DNA of 64,000 bases from NCBI GenBank assembly GCA_017465155.1, contig JAFTWV010000009.1, forward strand, positions 1-64,000. Direction: 5' to 3'. The position numbers and the translations under genes are program-made. Under the pieces are notes generated by a model. That model was not told the DNA's origin, ran no database searches, and was given only the letters and a program-made list of their open reading frames with translations. This document shows positions 17,265 to 26,600 of the stretch, piece by piece; positions within the stretch are counted from its first letter, which is position 1, and each line of letters begins with the position of its first letter. Source of the DNA: Clostridia bacterium. GTDB taxonomy: Bacteria; Bacillota; Clostridia; Christensenellales; Aristaeellaceae.

Positions 17265-19145
17265 TCACTTCTTGGGCTTGCCGTTGACCCAGTCTGTGTG
17301 CACCAGATCGGAGGTACCCACGCCGAAAAGCTCGTGCTGGTTGCGGGGGGAGCCGATGGAGGTGTCCTTGCCGGTACGGTTCAGCTTTTCACCCATGAAG
17401 ATCAGCACGGAGGTGCTGCCGCCGTCGAGCATGAAGGCCTCGTTGCAGCCGTGGCCGTAGAGCAGCAGGCCGATCTGGTTGATGCTCATGCCCTTGGGGC
17501 CCTTGGGCACGCGGCCTTCGCAGTTGACAATGATGTAGTGGCCGGCCTCGACCATGCCGATGGCGCAGCGGGGCTCCTGATTGGTGGCGTTCTTGCCGTC
17601 GTAGATGCGCAGGCGGCCGTCGCGGGCCAGATAGGGGCCGAAGGACAGCGCGTCGTGCACATCGCCCATGGCGGCCAGTTCATCCGCGGTGATCTCCTTC
17701 ACGCCGTAGACGGACATGGTGCCGTCGTCATGCAGCGCCATGGTGTCCAGGTTCGGGAAGGCGGGATTCTTCTTCATGTCCATGTTGTACAGGACTTCGT
17801 AGTTGCGCAGGATGTTGCCGACGGTGTTCTTCTTTTCCACGCGGTAGGGATAGTAGTCGCCGTTGACGGCGATGACCATCTTGGAGGTCTGGGCCAGGGT
17901 CTGGGGCCAGATCTGCTGTCCCTTGAAGGTCGCGTTGAGGTAGACATGCTGCTTGAACATTTCTTCCTCGGGCTTGAACTTCACATCGGCCACGAAATAG
18001 CGCTGGATGGGATTGGTCATGTCATACTGGACGATTTCCACCTGCACGGTGGGGGACAGATAGACCCACAGGCCGTTTTCGGCGTCCTCATAGAGGAACT
18101 CGCCGTCGGTGAGGTAGCCGTCCTCGTCGCGGTTATCGGGATACTCGATGGCGGACAGGTCACCGTGGGCTGCATCGGCGAAGGGTGCCAGGCAGGCGGC
18201 GCGTACGAGGCTTGCATCACGCTCGCCCATGTCCTGAATGGCGTTGATCACGTCGTCAGCCATGGTCAGGACAGTCGGAACGGACCACAGGCCGTAAGCG
18301 GTGGCAGATTCCTGCTCATAGGAGGGATCGACAGCGTTGGCAGATGCATCCTCCAGCACCAGCGCCATGACCTCGCCGCCGTTGACCAGCATCATCGGCT
18401 GATATTGACGCAGCCACGAGGCGACAGTCTTTTCAACCTTCTTTTCTCCCCAGTTCTTCAGGACGGTGGCGGCCTTGGTGGAAGCGGGAGCCTTGTAGCC
18501 GCCGAACACGGGCGCGACGCGCAGGCCCGCATCCCACAGCGCGTCGGTCAGCGCGACGGGGTTCTCCGCCGGCACGGACAGGGATGCTACGGCAATGCTG
18601 CGGCCTGTCTCTGCCCAGTCATACAGGATGGACGGGTCAAAGCCCTCCAGCGTATCGAGGGTCACCAGCACGTCGGCGGTGGACAGGGCCTCCCAGTTGT
18701 GCAGGCCCTCGGGCAGCTCGGTATCGCTGAACAGGCGCAGCTCAAGCAGCTGGGTGGGCTTGCCGGCGGCGTAGGTGATCAGCAGACGCAGACGACCGGT
18801 GAGGTTTTTCGGGCTGATGAGGACGCACTCGGGGCCGGGATTGACAGCCTCGGCAGCGGTTTCCCACTTTTTGCTGCTGTTGAGGAACTGCAGCTGAACC
18901 TTCTCAGGCATGCTGTTGGTGCGGACATAGACCATGCGGGCATAATCGCCGCCGGTCAGATCGCAGGTCAGCTCCTGAGACTTGGCGGATGCGATCTTGA
19001 GCATGGTTGAATCGTCACCGTCGGTCAGCAGGGCGCTGTCGACCTTTTTGCTGCCGTTCTTCCATTCCACGTCGACCTCGTCGGCCAGCGCGCAGGCCGG
19101 CAGCGCCAGCAGCAGCACCGCCAGGAGGATCAGAAGCTTCTTCAT
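17265..19145 (-). CDS. exported protein with C-terminal phosphodiester glycosidase (NAGPA-like) domain
   Basis: Protein of 626 residues with a signal peptide (MKKLLILLAVLLLALPACALA). The N-terminal third looks like a beta-sandwich that may bind glycans (WKNGSKKVDSALLTDGDD), followed by a middle domain. The C-terminal part (about 370-610) has the NAGPA/phosphodiester glycosidase hallmarks: AVNGDYYPYR, ALSFGPYLARDG, and VNCEGR with a later DGGSTSVLIFMG. Such domains remove GlcNAc or other sugars from phosphodiesters, including wall polymers. The start ATG at 19145 has GAGG nine bases upstream and is preferred over the TTG at 19151. The neighbouring gene carries a paralogous domain. Confidence 0.82.
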   Translation of the reverse strand: MKKLLILLAVLLLALPACALADEVDVEWKNGSKKVDSALLTDGDDSTMLKIASAKSQELTCDLTGGDYARMVYVRTNSMPEKVQLQFLNSSKKWETAAEAVNPGPECVLISPKNLTGRLRLLITYAAGKPTQLLELRLFSDTELPEGLHNWEALSTADVLVTLDTLEGFDPSILYDWAETGRSIAVASLSVPAENPVALTDALWDAGLRVAPVFGGYKAPASTKAATVLKNWGEKKVEKTVASWLRQYQPMMLVNGGEVMALVLEDASANAVDPSYEQESATAYGLWSVPTVLTMADDVINAIQDMGERDASLVRAACLAPFADAAHGDLSAIEYPDNRDEDGYLTDGEFLYEDAENGLWVYLSPTVQVEIVQYDMTNPIQRYFVADVKFKPEEEMFKQHVYLNATFKGQQIWPQTLAQTSKMVIAVNGDYYPYRVEKKNTVGNILRNYEVLYNMDMKKNPAFPNLDTMALHDDGTMSVYGVKEITADELAAMGDVHDALSFGPYLARDGRLRIYDGKNATNQEPRCAIGMVEAGHYIIVNCEGRVPKGPKGMSINQIGLLLYGHGCNEAFMLDGGSTSVLIFMGEKLNRTGKDTSIGSPRNQHELFGVGTSDLVHTDWVNGKPKK

Positions 19146-19169
19146 AATCAATCGCCTCGCTATTTCAGA

Positions 19170-20024
19170 TTATTCTGCAGAGGGAACGAGAGTGGCGAAG
19201 TAGATGATATCGCACACCTCACGGTCCTTGGGGATCTTGTTGATGCGGGTACCGCACAGGTACACGGAGGTGGAGTGGCCGCCGTCAAGATTGTAGGCGA
19301 CGACGGCGCCCTTTTCCAGCGCCAGATCGGTCATCGTGCGCACGGACAGGCCCGGATCATCGCAGGCGATGAACAGGAACTGCTTTTCCGCCAGCTGGCA
19401 GATGACCAGACGCTCGTCGGGCGTGGGATAGCCGCAGGAGATCTTCTCGGAGTACTTGAACTGCAGCTTTTCGCCGTTCTTGATCAGTGCCGGGCCGAAG
19501 GCGAAGGCCTCGACGATCTGATGCTCCTTGAGGAAGGTTTCGACCTTTGTCTTCGTGGGAGATTCGATGATTTGGAGATCGCCGTTTTCATCCACGATGA
19601 GCATGTCCATGCCGGAGCGGATGCTGCTGCGGATGCGTTCGCCGCTGCGGTAGATGACGCCGGCGTCACGGTAATTGTAGAAGTCGCCGTTGAAGGCCAG
19701 CACGGCGTTGTTCTGTTCCGCCATGGCATATACCGGCGCGACGGTCTTGGACTGGGGCTTGCCCGCCGTTGCCGTGCGAAGCTGGGACTTGTCCGTGATG
19801 GTGACGTAAATATAGTACACCTGCACGTTTTCAACGGAAGAGGTCTCAATGCGCACCTGCATGGTGCCGTCATCATAACTCATGCCGTCCTCACTCAGCG
19901 CGTCCGCCACGGGCTTATAGGGCGCAGGGCCGCCAAGGGGCAGGGGATCGTAGGTCGTTTCAGCCAGCGCACAGCAGGGAAGCGCCAGCAGCATAGCCAG
20001 AAACAGAGCCAGCATGCGTTTCAT
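19170..20024 (-). CDS. exported phosphodiester glycosidase (NAGPA-like)
   Basis: Protein of 284 residues, essentially a signal peptide (to about ALA at residue 20) plus one phosphodiester glycosidase domain. Visible motifs: AFNGDFYNYRDAG, AFAFGPALIKNG, FIACDDPG and YNLDGGHSTSVYLCG, the same set as in the larger neighbour downstream (17265-19145). Start ATG 20024 is preceded by AGGAG about 11 bases upstream and begins the signal peptide; an upstream ATG at 20066 would place a hydrophilic tail before it. First gene of the six-gene minus-strand operon. Confidence 0.85.
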   Translation of the reverse strand: MKRMLALFLAMLLALPCCALAETTYDPLPLGGPAPYKPVADALSEDGMSYDDGTMQVRIETSSVENVQVYYIYVTITDKSQLRTATAGKPQSKTVAPVYAMAEQNNAVLAFNGDFYNYRDAGVIYRSGERIRSSIRSGMDMLIVDENGDLQIIESPTKTKVETFLKEHQIVEAFAFGPALIKNGEKLQFKYSEKISCGYPTPDERLVICQLAEKQFLFIACDDPGLSVRTMTDLALEKGAVVAYNLDGGHSTSVYLCGTRINKIPKDREVCDIIYFATLVPSAE

Positions 20025-20100
20025 GATACAAATCGCTCCTTTGTTTTGATGAGCCGGACAAGGCACGCAGGCGAAGCCGGGGGTGGTTTCGTTCCTTCCA

Positions 20101-20129
20101 ATTATACTCCCTTCATCGCGCTTTGTCCA
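20101..20129 (-). promoter_or_regulatory. promoter of the six-gene operon ending with lacZ
   Basis: On the minus strand: -35 TGGACA (20124-20129), 17-base spacer, perfect -10 TATAAT (20101-20106). It lies 77 bases upstream of the first start codon; no comparably strong promoter was seen between the following genes. Confidence 0.75.
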
Positions 20130-20181
20130 TAAGATTCCGGTATTTGCGGGGCGTTTTTACAGGTTATGGCTGCTGGAATAC

Positions 20182-20215
20182 AAAAAAACGGAGCCCCGAT
20201 CGTGTCGGTGCTCCG
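20182..20215 (-). terminator. terminator of degV-family gene
   Basis: On the minus strand a CGGAGC/GCTCCG stem (20210-20215 with 20189-20194) is followed by seven T residues (20182-20188). It separates the DegV gene from the next minus-strand operon. Confidence 0.8.
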
Positions 20216-20233
20216 CGGTCAGATGCGGATTGC

Positions 20234-21067
20234 TTATGCGCCCTCGAAGCCGACCAGTACGCCGCCGCGCTCTGCATAATAGCTGCAAAGGCCGCGGGTG
20301 TGGTAAACAGCGACGTCCAGTTTTTCATGGAGGGCCTTGAGGCCGTCGCGGATGGCAGAGGCGAGCTGCTCGTTGTCGTTGTGGGCGATGCGAATCTTGC
20401 CGCCGGTCCAGCCGAACTTCTTCATCAGGTCGATGATTTCCGGCAGGGCCTTTCGGTCGCCGCGTACCTTGGACAGAGGCTCCAGCGTGCCAACCTCGCT
20501 CGCGCGGCCAACTACGCGGATGCCCAGCAGGCCTACCAGCGCGCCCACTGCGGGGCTTACGCGGCCGTTTGCCACAAAGTTGTGCAGCGACTGCAGGGAG
20601 AAGACCAGATAGCAGCGCTTGTGATACGCCTCAATCTCGCGGACGATGGTATCGAAGTCAGTGCCGGCGAGGATCAGCGCCTGCAGCTTTTCCACCACCA
20701 GACGCAGCTCGGGTCCGGCAGACAGGGTATCCACCACATGCACGCGGCGGCCGGGATGGGCCTCGGTGTATTCTTCAGCGGCGACGCGGGCGGAATTGTA
20801 GGAGCCGGAGAGGTTGCTCGTCAGCGTGACGCAGAAGACGGCCTCCGCATCACCGAAGGCGTCCAGCCAATCCTGCGTGCCGGGACAGGCGGTGGAGGAT
20901 TTGCCCTTGTAGGAGAGCATGTAATCGGTCATGGCGGCGGGGTCGCAGCTGGCGTCGTCCACAAAGATCTGTTCGCCCGCGCGGATGGTCAGCGGTACGG
21001 AGGCAAAGGGAACTTTGTCGAGCTTCAGCATATCTGCAGAAGAGTCGGATACGATCTTGAATGTCAT
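20234..21067 (-). CDS. DegV family fatty-acid-binding protein
   Basis: Protein of 277 residues of the DegV/FakB type, which binds a fatty acid and may present it to a kinase (FakA) for phosphorylation. Family marks: KIVSDSSADM at the N-terminus, TACPGTQDWLDAF, TLTSNLSGSYNSA lining the fatty acid carboxylate site, and a C-terminal RIAHNDN followed by the lid domain. Start ATG 21067 is preceded by GAAAGG; the upstream ATG at 21097 has no ribosome site. It is divergent from a DUF1836 regulator-like gene and its promoter overlaps a palindrome. Confidence 0.9.
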   Translation of the reverse strand: MTFKIVSDSSADMLKLDKVPFASVPLTIRAGEQIFVDDASCDPAAMTDYMLSYKGKSSTACPGTQDWLDAFGDAEAVFCVTLTSNLSGSYNSARVAAEEYTEAHPGRRVHVVDTLSAGPELRLVVEKLQALILAGTDFDTIVREIEAYHKRCYLVFSLQSLHNFVANGRVSPAVGALVGLLGIRVVGRASEVGTLEPLSKVRGDRKALPEIIDLMKKFGWTGGKIRIAHNDNEQLASAIRDGLKALHEKLDVAVYHTRGLCSYYAERGGVLVGFEGA

Positions 21068-21110
21068 GGTCTGCGCCTTTCGTTTATCGAATGTCAATAA
21101 TCGTTGAAAT

Positions 21111-21133
21111 TATCGGTTATTCAAAAACCGATA
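21111..21133. promoter_or_regulatory. operator-like palindrome between degV and DUF1836 genes
   Basis: Arms TATCGGTTATT (21111-21121) and AAAAACCGATA (21123-21133) around a single C, matching at ten of eleven positions. It covers the predicted transcription start of the degV gene. The divergent DUF1836 protein is a natural candidate to bind it. Confidence 0.6.
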
Positions 21134-21142
21134 TACAAATGT

Positions 21143-21171
21143 ATCATACCAGCTAAAGAATAACCTGTCAA
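21143..21171 (-). promoter_or_regulatory. promoter of degV-family gene
   Basis: On the minus strand: consensus -35 TTGACA (21166-21171), 17-base spacer, -10 TATGAT (21143-21148). Confidence 0.85.
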
Positions 21172-21190
21172 GGAGTCAGGCAAATCTTTC

Positions 21191-21219
21191 TTGACGCTGC
21201 CGCAGAAAAACAGTATAAT
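21191..21219 (+). promoter_or_regulatory. promoter of DUF1836 gene
   Basis: -35 TTGACG (21191-21196), 17-base spacer, perfect -10 TATAAT (21214-21219), 25 bases before the start codon. Confidence 0.85.
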
Positions 21220-21243
21220 AACCCAAAGGGAGGAAGAGGATTC

Positions 21244-21786
21244 ATGGCAGCGCATATTGAGCAATTCAGGATGCCCAGATACCGGGAGATTCCCGATGTA
21301 GGGCTGTATCTGGACCAGACGGTCAAGTACGTGAACCGCTATCTGGCCCCGCTGGGGTGCATGGATATCACGTCATCCATGGTGAGCAACTATGTCAAGA
21401 AGGGGTACATCAGCAGCCCTGTGCGCAAGCAGTATGATGCGGAGCAGATTGCTTATCTGTTCTTCATCAGCATTGCCAAATCGGTGCTGTCGATGGAGAA
21501 TATTGCCCGGCTGTTTGAAATGCAGAAAAAGATGTACACAGCTGAGGTGGCCTACAACTTCTTCTGCATGGAGCTGGAAAACATGCTGCAATATACCTTC
21601 GGCCTGAAGGAGCAGCCGGAGGTGGTTGGCACGCCGGAGGATCAGTCTGAGACGAAGAATATGCTGCGGTCAACCATTATTGCTGTGACGCATATCATCT
21701 ATCTGAGCAGCCGCTTCGACTCCATGGCGGATCAGCAGCCGGAGACGCCGCTGCCCCTGCCGGAAGATCAAAGCGTTTCGGAATGA
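21244..21786 (+). CDS. DUF1836 protein, predicted DNA-binding regulator
   Basis: Protein of 180 residues of the DUF1836 family, whose N-terminal part has a MerR-like winged helix: MDITSSMVSNYVKKGYISSP followed by RKQYDAEQIAYLFFI, with the helix-turn-helix at about residues 45-75. The C-terminal half is helical and may bind a ligand or dimerise. GGGAGG lies upstream of the ATG. The gene is divergent from a DegV gene; the pairing of these two families and a palindrome between them suggest local regulation. The ligand is unknown. Confidence 0.85.
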   Translation: MAAHIEQFRMPRYREIPDVGLYLDQTVKYVNRYLAPLGCMDITSSMVSNYVKKGYISSPVRKQYDAEQIAYLFFISIAKSVLSMENIARLFEMQKKMYTAEVAYNFFCMELENMLQYTFGLKEQPEVVGTPEDQSETKNMLRSTIIAVTHIIYLSSRFDSMADQQPETPLPLPEDQSVSE

Positions 21787-21803
21787 CCTGCTGCATGTCG
21801 GTT

Positions 21804-21831
21804 CGCCCGGGAAAGGGCGGCCGCTTTTTTT
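21804..21831 (+). terminator. terminator of DUF1836 gene
   Basis: CGCCC (21804-21808) pairs with GGGCG (21815-21819), followed after a short GC stretch by seven T residues (21825-21831). Confidence 0.65.
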
Positions 21832-22035
21832 GTTGCCGTCAAGGACGATGACAAGGCAGAAAACGATGTTAAGCTAACGTAAAGCTTAAGTGAAAGGATT
21901 TACAACATAACAGCAGTGGGATGGGAAGGTTATTAGCGCTGGTTTTGCAAATGAAAAGCAGGGCTTCTATGAAGATGAGCTTCGGTTCGATTTGTGTATT
22001 TTTCGTTGAAATCGCCCAAATATGCCAAAAGGCAC

Positions 22036-22086
22036 TTGCACATCCGGGATATATGTAGTATACTTATTATAAAGTGCGTGCACTTT
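22036..22086 (+). promoter_or_regulatory. promoter and operator of the GH26 glycan locus
   Basis: Weak -35 TTGCAC (22036-22041), 17-base spacer, -10 TATACT (22059-22064). Immediately downstream lies a perfect inverted repeat: AAAGTGC (22071-22077), two bases, GCACTTT (22080-22086), placed at the predicted transcription start as expected for a repressor such as a LacI-family protein. The regulator itself is not in the window. Confidence 0.65.
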
Positions 22087-22124
22087 AGCTAACTGATGAT
22101 TAACAAGAAGGAAGAGCGTAGCTA

Positions 22125-23606
22125 ATGATTAAGAAAGCGGGCATTGCCTCCCTGTGGCGGAGGAGCATGGCAGCCGGGATGGCGGCGCTGGGGCTATGGG
22201 CCGGTGCTGCGCTGGCGGAGGATGAGCTGGTCGCGAAGGTGGAAGCCGAGGCTGGTACACTGCTGGGCAAAGCAAAGGTTGCGGCGACGGGACAATCCGT
22301 CAGCGGCCTTGAGCTCAACGGCGACGGCGTGCAGGTGACGCTGAATGTTCCGGAGGCGGGTCATTACGATATCGTCGTCCGGCAGGCCACTGTCGGCGGA
22401 GGCGTCAAGATCAACTTTGTCGAGGCCAACGGTCAGCGTGTGGGCGAGATAACCTCGCCGAACTCCAGCTGGAACGACGGTGTGGTCGAATATGTATGGC
22501 TTGATGCGGGTGAAAACACCGTGTCCGTCACCAAAAGCTACGGCTGGATCGCCATTGACTATATCGGCCTGAAAAAGAGCGCGGGTATTCCGGCAGATGT
22601 TTACGATGTGGAGCCGACGCTGGTCAACCCCAACGCCACGGAGGAAGCAAAGCGCCTGATGACATTCCTGTGCGATAACTACGGCAAGAACGTCATCTCC
22701 GGCCAGCAGTGTCAGGACGGCCCCTTTGGCCTGGACAACGCGGCCATCTGGCGCGCTACCGGCGGTTCCTACCCGGCAGTGCTGGGCATGGATCTGATCA
22801 GCTACTCTCCTGCCCGCGTGCAGAAGGGGGATCAGACCAGCGTGGTCGAGAGCGCCATTGAGTACTGGGAGAAGGGCGGTATCATCACCCTGGCCTGGCA
22901 CTGGTGCCCGGACGGCCGCTATGACAACGGCAAGAACAACTGGGGCACCTTCTACACCGAGAATACCCGCTTTAATCTGAAAAAGGCCATGAACGGAACG
23001 GACAAGGCCGGCTACCAGATGCTGCTGGATGACATTGACGCCATTGCCGTGCAGCTCAAGCGGCTGCAGGATGCAGGCGTACCGATTCTCTGGCGGCCGT
23101 TGCATGAGGCCAGCGGCGGCTGGTTCTGGTGGGGCGCGAGCGGCGCGGAGCCTTATCTGGAGCTCTACAAGCTCATGTACGACCGTCTGACCAATCATCA
23201 CGGCCTGAACAACCTCATCTGGGTCTGGAATGGGCAGGATGCGGCGTGGTATCCCGGCGATGAGTACGTTGACGTGATCGGCGAGGACATCTACCCCGGC
23301 GAGAAGGTCTATACCTCGCAGGCGGCGCGGTTCCTCAAGGCGCTGAGCTACACCGACACCCGTAAGCTGATCACCCTGTCGGAAAATGGCTGCGTGCCGG
23401 ATACTGACCTCCTCATCCGCGACAATGTGATGTGGAGCTGGTGGTGCACATGGGAGGGCGAGTTTGTGCTCAAGACCGCGGGCTTCAATGCCTACTCCGA
23501 GCAGTATACCGAGAAGTCTGTGCTGCTGAAGGTCTACAAGCATGACAACGTCATCACCCGCAAGACGCTGCCGGACCTGAAAACGTATCCTCTGCGCGCT
23601 GAGTGA
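22125..23606 (+). CDS. secreted endo-beta-mannanase, CBM35-GH26
   Basis: Exported enzyme of 493 residues predicted to cut the beta-1,4-mannan backbone. A signal peptide (about 1-31, cut after ALA) is followed by a CBM35-like carbohydrate-binding module at about 36-152 (EAEAG at its start, GWIAIDYIGLKK at its end) and a GH26 TIM barrel at about 165-490. The GH26 acid/base Glu328 lies in WRPLHEASGGWFWWG and the nucleophile Glu420 in ITLSENGC; HWCP near 259-262 matches the family. First gene of the glycan locus, 43 bases before the large solute-binding protein gene. GGAAGAG lies upstream of the ATG. GH26 also holds lichenases, so mannan is the likely but not proven substrate. Confidence 0.9.
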   Translation: MIKKAGIASLWRRSMAAGMAALGLWAGAALAEDELVAKVEAEAGTLLGKAKVAATGQSVSGLELNGDGVQVTLNVPEAGHYDIVVRQATVGGGVKINFVEANGQRVGEITSPNSSWNDGVVEYVWLDAGENTVSVTKSYGWIAIDYIGLKKSAGIPADVYDVEPTLVNPNATEEAKRLMTFLCDNYGKNVISGQQCQDGPFGLDNAAIWRATGGSYPAVLGMDLISYSPARVQKGDQTSVVESAIEYWEKGGIITLAWHWCPDGRYDNGKNNWGTFYTENTRFNLKKAMNGTDKAGYQMLLDDIDAIAVQLKRLQDAGVPILWRPLHEASGGWFWWGASGAEPYLELYKLMYDRLTNHHGLNNLIWVWNGQDAAWYPGDEYVDVIGEDIYPGEKVYTSQAARFLKALSYTDTRKLITLSENGCVPDTDLLIRDNVMWSWWCTWEGEFVLKTAGFNAYSEQYTEKSVLLKVYKHDNVITRKTLPDLKTYPLRAE

Positions 23607-23649
23607 GCGCGGATTAGTTTCTTCCTATTTTAATAGAACGAAGAATGGG

Positions 23650-26600
23650 ATGGTGAACAAGTTGAGCAGGAAATCCAATCTGGCAAAGCTGCTCCTGATG
23701 CTGCTGATGGCGCTGGCGCTTACGGGCGCTGCCTGCGCGGAAGGCACTGCGCTGACCGCACAGGAGTATCAGGACATCGTCAGCACGTATTCCATCAACG
23801 ACGCGATTCCCGGCTACGCGGATTATCTGGAGCAGCATGAAGAAGCTGTGCGTCCGGAAATCGCCGTGACCGTGGAGGCAGACGCCTATGTCCGCTATGA
23901 GGACGCAGGCGTGACGGCCGAGCCCCGGATCCTGACGGATTACGAGGGCGGCGCGGGCAATGCTGTGCTGACAGGCGAGGAGTCCCTCGTGGAGTGGAAG
24001 GTGTCGGTGCCCGAGAGCGGACTGTACGACCTGTCCATCCTCTACTACCCCTACGAGGGCAAGAACAGCGCCATCCAGCGTGCCTTCTTCATCGACGGAA
24101 AGCTGCCCTACGGCGAGCTGGCGCTGGTGGAGTTCAACCGCGTGTGGCATAACGGCGACTTTGCCGAGATGGTGGATGACAACGGCATCACCGTCCGCAA
24201 CTGGGACAAGGACAATCAGGGTAACGACCTCAAGCCCTCTGCTGAGGAGATTCCTGAGTGGGTCATCGGTCGCCTCTATGACTCCAATGGCTACATTGCC
24301 GAAGAGATGAGCGTGTATCTGGAGGCAGGCGAGCATACGCTGACCCTGCTGGCCATGCGCGAACCGATGCTGCTGCGTTCCATCACCCTGCAGAACACCG
24401 ATCGTCCCGCAGCATATGCGGACGTGAAGGCGGCAGGCGATGCGGCTGGCCAGAAGGATGTTTCCGGCGTGACCATCCGCTTCGAGGCGGAGAACGCAGG
24501 CAAGACCTCCTCCCAGATGCTCTATCCTGTGCAGGATCAGTCCAGCGCGGCAGTTTATCCTGCCAGCACCCGTTACCTGCTGAACAACTCCATTGGCGGC
24601 AACTCCTGGAAGAACGCCGGCCAGTGGATTGAGTGGACCTTCGAGGTGCCCGAGGACGGCTATTATGCCCTGTCCATGTACGATAAGCAGAACTTCGTGC
24701 GCGGCATCAATGTGTTCCGCAAGATTTACATTGACGGTGCGGTGCCTTTTGCTGAGTTCCAGGCCTATCCCTTCGGCTACGAGCAGTCCTGGCGCATGGA
24801 AACCATTGCTGACGAGAACGGCGAGCCCTACCGCGTGTACCTGACGGCCGGTCAGCATACCCTCCGCATGGAGGTCGTGCTGGGCGACATGGCGACCATT
24901 ATCGCGCAGGTGCAGGACTGCGTGCAGCAGCTCAACGACATCTATCGTCAGGTGATTTACATCACCGGTGTGGCCCCTGACCAGTACCGCGACTACCAGC
25001 TGGAGGCAAGTCTGCCCGAGCTGGAAGGACAGCTGATTCAGGTCAAGGCTGATCTCGGCGTGGCCCTGTCCGCCCTGGAGGCGACTGCCGGCACCAACTC
25101 TGACAAGCTGACCGTCCTGCGCACGATGGATGACCAGCTGGACGAGCTGATTGAGGATCAGGAGCGCTTCACCGAGGTGCTTTCCTCCTACAAGACCAAT
25201 GTCCGTGCCTGCGGTAACTGGATCACACAGGTGCTGGGTCAGCCCCTGCAGATCGACCGCATCTACGTTCATGCGGCGGACGTGAAGCCCGTCGCCGAGG
25301 GATCTGACTGGTGGAGCGGCCTGAAGCACGAGGTTACCCGCCTGTACTATTCCTTTATCATCGACTACAATCAGGTCGGTAACGTGGCCGACGAGAGCGG
25401 CGATGGTACGGTGCTGACGCTGTGGATCGGTACCGGCCGCGATCAGGCCAACGTCATCAAGGCCCTGATCGATGAGAAGTTTACGCCCAATACCGGCATC
25501 TCTGTCAACGTGCAGCTGGTGGATATGAACACCCTTCTGCGCGCGACTTTGTCCGGTCAGGGCCCCGACGTGGCGATTCAGGTGGCCAACACCAACGGGA
25601 TCGCCGGCGCGGTCCTCAACACCGGCAACGACACGCCCGTCAACTATGGCCTGCGTGAGGCGGTGCTTGACCTGACCCAGTTCGAGGATTTCAAGGAGGT
25701 TGCGGCCCGCTTTGACGACAGTGCGCTTGTGCCCTTCTCCTTCAACGGCGCGACCTACGCCCTGCCGGATACCCAGACCTTCCCGATGATGTTCTATCGC
25801 AAGGACATCCTCGCTGAGATTGGCCTTGCGGTGCCCTCCACGTGGGATGAGGTGAAGGTGGCCATGTCCATTCTTGCCAAGAACCAGATGGAGTTCGGCA
25901 TGCTGCCCTCCGAGCAGATCTTTGCCATGCTGCTGTTCCAGAACGGCGGCAGCTACTACACTGCGAACGCTGACGCTTCTGCGCTGGATGATGATCTGGC
26001 GATCAATGTCTTCAAGAAGTACTGCGAGTACTATACCGATTACAAGCTGGACAAGGCGACCAGCGTGGAGGAGCGCTTCCGTACCGGCGAGTGCCCCATC
26101 ATCATCAGCGATTACACCACCTACAATAACCTGCAGGTTTCCGCGCCTGACATCGTGGGCTTGTGGGACTTCACCACCGTGCCTGGTACGGTGCAGGCGG
26201 ATGGCAGCATCAACCGTGCCACCGGCGCTTCGGGCCTTGCGGACATCATCATGAGCGCCACGGAGTATCCGGATGAGGCGTGGGAGTTCCTCAAGTGGTG
26301 GACGGACGCTGAGACCCAGACCCTCTACGGCCGCGAGATGGAGTCCCTCATGGGCGCCTCCGCCCGCGTGGCCACCGCCAACAAGGAAGCCCTCGCAAAC
26401 CTGTCATGGCCGATGAAGGACTACAAGGCCCTCGTCGCCCAGATGGAGCAGGTGCAGGGCATCCCGCAGGTGCCCGGCGGCTACTACACCTGGCGTAACA
26501 TCAACAACGCATTCTACGACATCACCACCAACACAGCCACCAACAACACCACCCCGCGTGAGGCGCTGATGGACAAGATCTACTACATCAACGCAGAGAT

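Larger units (their letters stand above)
21787..22124 (+). other. 338-base spacer upstream of the mannanase locus
   Basis: Contains the DUF1836 terminator, an AT-rich stretch without coding signs (about 21840-22030), and the mannanase promoter and operator at 22036-22086. Confidence 0.6.

Noticed and set aside
21840..22030. Possible riboswitch or small RNA in the AT-rich spacer before the GH26 gene
   Set aside because: No stable stem set or known riboswitch motif could be read, and it lies upstream of the promoter.
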